64,000 bases of DNA from Dactylorhiza incarnata (taxonomy: Eukaryota > Streptophyta > Magnoliopsida > Asparagales > Orchidaceae). The translations under genes and the position numbers were made by a program. Each line of letters opens with the position of its first letter. The first letter of the stretch is position 1. The stretch spans positions 2,202,501 through 2,266,500 of the forward strand of contig JAWHQI010000277.1 in NCBI GenBank assembly GCA_033032865.1. Direction: 5' to 3'. Below are positions 61,901-64,000 of the stretch, piece by piece. The notes beneath the pieces are model-generated. The model worked only from the letters and a program-made list of their open reading frames with translations, ran no database searches and was not told where the DNA came from.

Positions 61901-63088
61901 GAGGAGGTATACATGGATACTCCACCGGGCTCTGTTATCAAAGGGTCCAAGGGGAAGGTGTGCCGAGTTCTAAAATCTCTGTACGGCTTGAAACAGTCTC
62001 CGAGAGCGTGGTTTGGGCGTTTTTACAAGTTCATGCTTCAACTTGGGTACACTCAAAGTCATGCTGATCACACGCTCTTTATTAAGAGAAAAGATGCCCT
62101 GGTCTCTATTCTGATTGTGTATGTGGACGACATCATCATTACCGGGGATCACATGGAGGAGATCATTTACTTGAAGGAACAGCTGGGCAAGGAATTTGAA
62201 GTTAAAGACCTGGGAAAGCTGAAATATTTCTTGGGAATTGAAGTGGCAAGGTCTCAACAAGGGATCTTCATCTCCCAAAGGAAGTATACTCTAGATCTTC
62301 TTGAAGAGACTGGGATGCTTGGGTGCGCACCCGTGGACACCCCCATTGAGGCTAATCACAAAATTGATGCAGATACTAGTGGAGAAAAGGTAGATGCCTC
62401 AAAATACCAACGTTTGGTTGGACGACTCATATACCTGTCCCATACTCGCCCTGACATTACGTATGCTGTGGGGGTCCTCAGTAGGTATATGCATTCTCCT
62501 TCCATTCGTCATCAGCAGGCGGCCTTTAGAGTGCTACGGTATCTCAAAAAGGCACCCGGCCGTGGGATCCTTTTCAAGAACGGCAAATCTTTAGAAGTTG
62601 AAGTGTTTACCGATGCTGATTGGGCTGGTAGCCAAGATGACAGAAAATCAACTACTGGGTACTGCACTTTTGTGGGAGGCAACCTCGTTTCGTGGAGGAG
62701 CAAGAAGCAAAATGTGGTAGCTCGATCAAGTGCAGAGGCAGAGTATAGGGCAATGGCACAAGGTGTTTGTGAAGGATTGTGGTTGAGGACTCTCCTTCGG
62801 GACATTGGCTTTCAGGGGAACAATCCTATCATGATCTACTGCGACAACAAAGCCGCCATCAGTATTGCGCACAATCCAGTGCAGCATGATAGAACTAAAC
62901 ATGTGGAAGTTGATAGACATTTCATCAAGGATCATCTAGACAAAGGGAATATCTGCACGCCTTTTGTGAACTCATCCGATCAGCTTGCGGACGTCTTCAC
63001 CAAGGGTTTATACAGCGACAACTTCAAGGACAACACAAACAAGTTGGGAATGATCAATATATATTCCCAACTTGAGGGGGAGAGTTGA
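58934..63088 (+). CDS. Copia gag-pol polyprotein (no AUG at the expected start)
   Basis: 1,384 codons without interruption. The gag starts LDGTNYLEWSRA and continues to about residue 230, with knuckle CSHCGKTGHVKSSC at 213-226. Protease motif DSGATDHMTG lies at 326-335. Pre-integrase HQRLGHP is at 456-462. The integrase catalytic triad is Asp513 (HSDVWGP), Asp576 (RSDNGGEY) and Glu613 (NGVAERKN). Reverse transcriptase begins near residue 875, with DVKNAFLNGDL and YVDDIIITG near 1063. RNase H lies from about 1222 (TDADWAG) to the end, with LADVFTKGL. The usual gag start would be an ATG just before LDGTNY. Here that codon is TTG at 58934, and the in-frame upstream sequence is open into the primer-binding site without an ATG. 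The first in-frame ATG is at residue 58. Enzyme motifs all look intact. Confidence 0.93.
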   Translation: MDGTNYLEWSRAAQHAIRSHQLYGLIDGTIVEPSRSDPSWRKWDADNSLVVSWLLHSMSPQVYRSYMLLDSAYDIWTRARDTYSQASSSMQVYELTRRVLELRQGTLTVAAYYSEFERLYQELDFFSTFTAACTVDAVALQKDKDRFRVHVFLMGLSMEFDVVRLHILHREPLPSLREAFSMLLSDENRRRTLGSATDHSALASMPRGPSPVCSHCGKTGHVKSSCFRLHPHLAPSGRGSSTRGRGGYRGGGGGRPSDGRSQSSAHSTAVLDDTSGGLSTTELEAFRRLLRSHTDSAPASAHAVVATSGLSSAHAVSSTPSEWIIDSGATDHMTGSASGFTSYTPLSGRDKVIAANGSLSAIAGKGTVSCSPDLSLSSVLHVPSFPRNLLSISHLTNSLHCSVTFFPDVCVFQDLATRRTLGSGRNVGGLYLLNQSSPSALSSTRSPTLDDLRRWHQRLGHPSPLYLTKLFPVFSHLLPSFSCDACEQSNHVRCRSTHLSVPSLYPFDVIHSDVWGPSPVLSLSGFRWFVTFIDCYSRTTWLYMLKKKSDVLSCFQNFHKMVVQQFGGIIRVLRSDNGGEYDDRGVFGAYLADHGIIHQTTCVHTSTQNGVAERKNRQLLEVARCLLLSMHLPKSYWGDAVLTAAHLINRLPSRALSFATPLSRLEQKHIVHTSHLHPRIFGSVCFVHVHTPHRDKLDARSLRCVFVGYSSTTKGYRCYHPPTRRYYCTVDVTFREGESYFGPRQGEMISTGAEMTDSPLPICAPPPSVPTPPSDPTPPPAPVPSTSAPPIIYKYSRRPTTVEHVQTEDVPPVPVNASNPDSDDDLHIPLARLIGKKGSTKHPIANYIRYDHLSQAHQAFVSSLSSIVIPKTWQEAAQIPEWKAAMEEELRALDKNKTWQLVSLPPGKRTVGSRWVFTVKQNQDGVVERYKARLVAQGYTQAQGIDYQETFAPVAKMNSIRVLFSIAASRRWELLQLDVKNAFLNGDLEEEVYMDTPPGSVIKGSKGKVCRVLKSLYGLKQSPRAWFGRFYKFMLQLGYTQSHADHTLFIKRKDALVSILIVYVDDIIITGDHMEEIIYLKEQLGKEFEVKDLGKLKYFLGIEVARSQQGIFISQRKYTLDLLEETGMLGCAPVDTPIEANHKIDADTSGEKVDASKYQRLVGRLIYLSHTRPDITYAVGVLSRYMHSPSIRHQQAAFRVLRYLKKAPGRGILFKNGKSLEVEVFTDADWAGSQDDRKSTTGYCTFVGGNLVSWRSKKQNVVARSSAEAEYRAMAQGVCEGLWLRTLLRDIGFQGNNPIMIYCDNKAAISIAHNPVQHDRTKHVEVDRHFIKDHLDKGNICTPFVNSSDQLADVFTKGLYSDNFKDNTNKLGMINIYSQLEGES

Positions 63089-63200
63089 AATTAATTATGA
63101 TGTGTTTTTTCTTGTTATTTTATTTGACACTATATATATATATATGTATGCCCGGTTTAGGGCAACCTGGATTTCTTTGATCATCCGGTTCCACTTTAAT

Positions 63201-64000
63201 TTCATTGTATCTCAAAATTTATATATCACAATAGCGGAAGCAAATAAAATTTGTTGCTTAAAGAGGATGAGAATGTTCACATCTAAAACATGTAATGTCC
63301 ATAGAACACGGACTTATAGTCGTTACATAACATCATACAAAATGTTCATACATTAAATACAAAAGTTCAAGGCACGTGGGACTGATACATGAAATGATAA
63401 AAAGACTCAATATGATAAGCAACAAATTTTCCTTTTTGTCTTTCCATAGCATTGGGTTTGACCAGTTATGCGCCACAATGAGCTACACTCTCTGCAACCA
63501 AATACAAATCAAAAAAATGAGGGTCAATTATGAGTTGATCACAAACCGCGTAACCACCTCTCCCCCGGCCAGCCTAGCGGACTCCGGGGCGAATTATCGC
63601 ACATGCAGGTACGCGTCACGTAGGCAAGCAATATGTATACCCAAGCAGAAAGTGTAACAAATATGCTACATATGCAAAGGCTCAAATATCAATCAATTTT
63701 TATTTTGAGCCAATAATAAAAGGGAGCCTAATGCATGTATCATGATGGTTGGGTTTGTCCGAAGATCCACCACAACCCCTATCACATGCGTATGCTTTTA
63801 GCACATCAATCATCAGCGCATAAATTGAGACACTAGCGACCACACAATTCCAAGATTCAAGTACAAACAAAGAGTGAGGTATAGGATCATCGCACCTCAC
63901 AATGGGAGGTCTAGGATCATCTCAACAACTGTATATTATGATGGGATGCATCAGGTCATCTCAACTATCATAGTTATCAAAGGGAGGTATAGAGTCATCT
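63201..64000. other. Right flank of the copia element, unassigned
   Basis: Probably the continuation of the LTR-like sequence interrupted at 58688. It contains a CCTCTCCCCCGGCCAGC-type patch and, near the end, AGGATCATC / GGAGGT(C/A)TAG phrases repeated with ~50-bp spacing (about 63880-64000). No gene. No mutase N-terminal exon was found on the minus strand. Confidence 0.4.

Larger units (their letters stand above)
58689..63195 (+). mobile_element. Near-intact Ty1/copia retrotransposon with ~110-bp LTRs
   Basis: The LTRs are the shared sequence from (AGT)TGAAATTAATTATG to CCGGTTCCA(CT), about 58692-58795 and 63086-63193 with TG...CA ends. They are identical except for two extra TA steps in the right copy, so the insertion is recent. 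The primer-binding site TGGTATCAGAGGC follows the left LTR and the polypurine tract GAGGGGGAGAG precedes the right. With TG...CA borders no target duplication is visible. Extending to AGT...ACT gives TTAAT on both sides (58684-58688, 63196-63200). It contains one long polyprotein frame. Confidence 0.93.

Overview
The window looks like plant nuclear DNA, most likely from a eudicot. The evidence is one conserved housekeeping gene with GT-AG introns and a dense mixture of plant transposon families: MULE, Ptta/En/Spm (CACTA), hAT-like elements, Ty3/gypsy chromovirus, SIRE-like and short-LTR Ty1/copia, TRIM and TR-GAG. Nothing points to a particular species. No bacterial genes, CRISPR arrays, rRNA or tRNA genes were seen.

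The only clear host gene is on the minus strand: cofactor-independent (2,3-bisphosphoglycerate-independent) phosphoglycerate mutase, the glycolytic enzyme converting 3-phosphoglycerate to 2-phosphoglycerate. Seven coding exons lie between 46473 and 16827 and join in frame, with GT-AG borders and no stops, to the last 462 residues of a protein that is usually about 557 residues. The intron between 46033 and 23101 is 22,933 bp long and is filled with nested transposons. The exon(s) for the first ~95 residues, which should carry one metal-binding Asp and the catalytic Ser, are not in the window. The preceding intron must therefore reach past position 64000, or the gene copy is 5' truncated.

Layout. 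1-16.1 kb is decayed mobile DNA: a MULE transposase pseudogene, a Ptta/En/Spm accessory pseudogene, LTR-like pieces, a retroelement-like pseudogene with its own TATA box, and two hAT-like nonautonomous elements carrying oppositely oriented arrays of a ~20-bp TTTTTCGCCCGGGCGCGCA-type repeat. 16.3-23.1 kb holds the 3' half of the mutase gene, with a TRIM-like element in one intron. 23.1-46.0 kb is the giant intron: a decayed hAT copy, minisatellites, two gypsy-type LTRs in inverted orientation around a captured copia gag fragment, and a degenerate chromovirus. A 2.5-kb TR-GAG sits in that chromovirus's integrase region. Its 5' LTR is split by a hAT-like element, which contains a nonautonomous LTR retrotransposon, which contains another hAT. 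A ~1-kb GTGTGTTAAAATGG minisatellite follows. 46.0-46.5 kb holds the two most upstream visible exons. 46.5-64 kb holds an old retroelement fragment split by a 9.66-kb SIRE-like copia element without pol, and then an almost intact copia element with ~110-bp LTRs.

Insertion borders are supported by target-site duplications read directly: GTGTT, TAGGC, AAAAC, GGACCAGG, CAAGCTTG, AAACG and, tentatively, TTAAT. The order of insertion can therefore be read, and in two cases the host element's sequence resumes on the far side of the insert.
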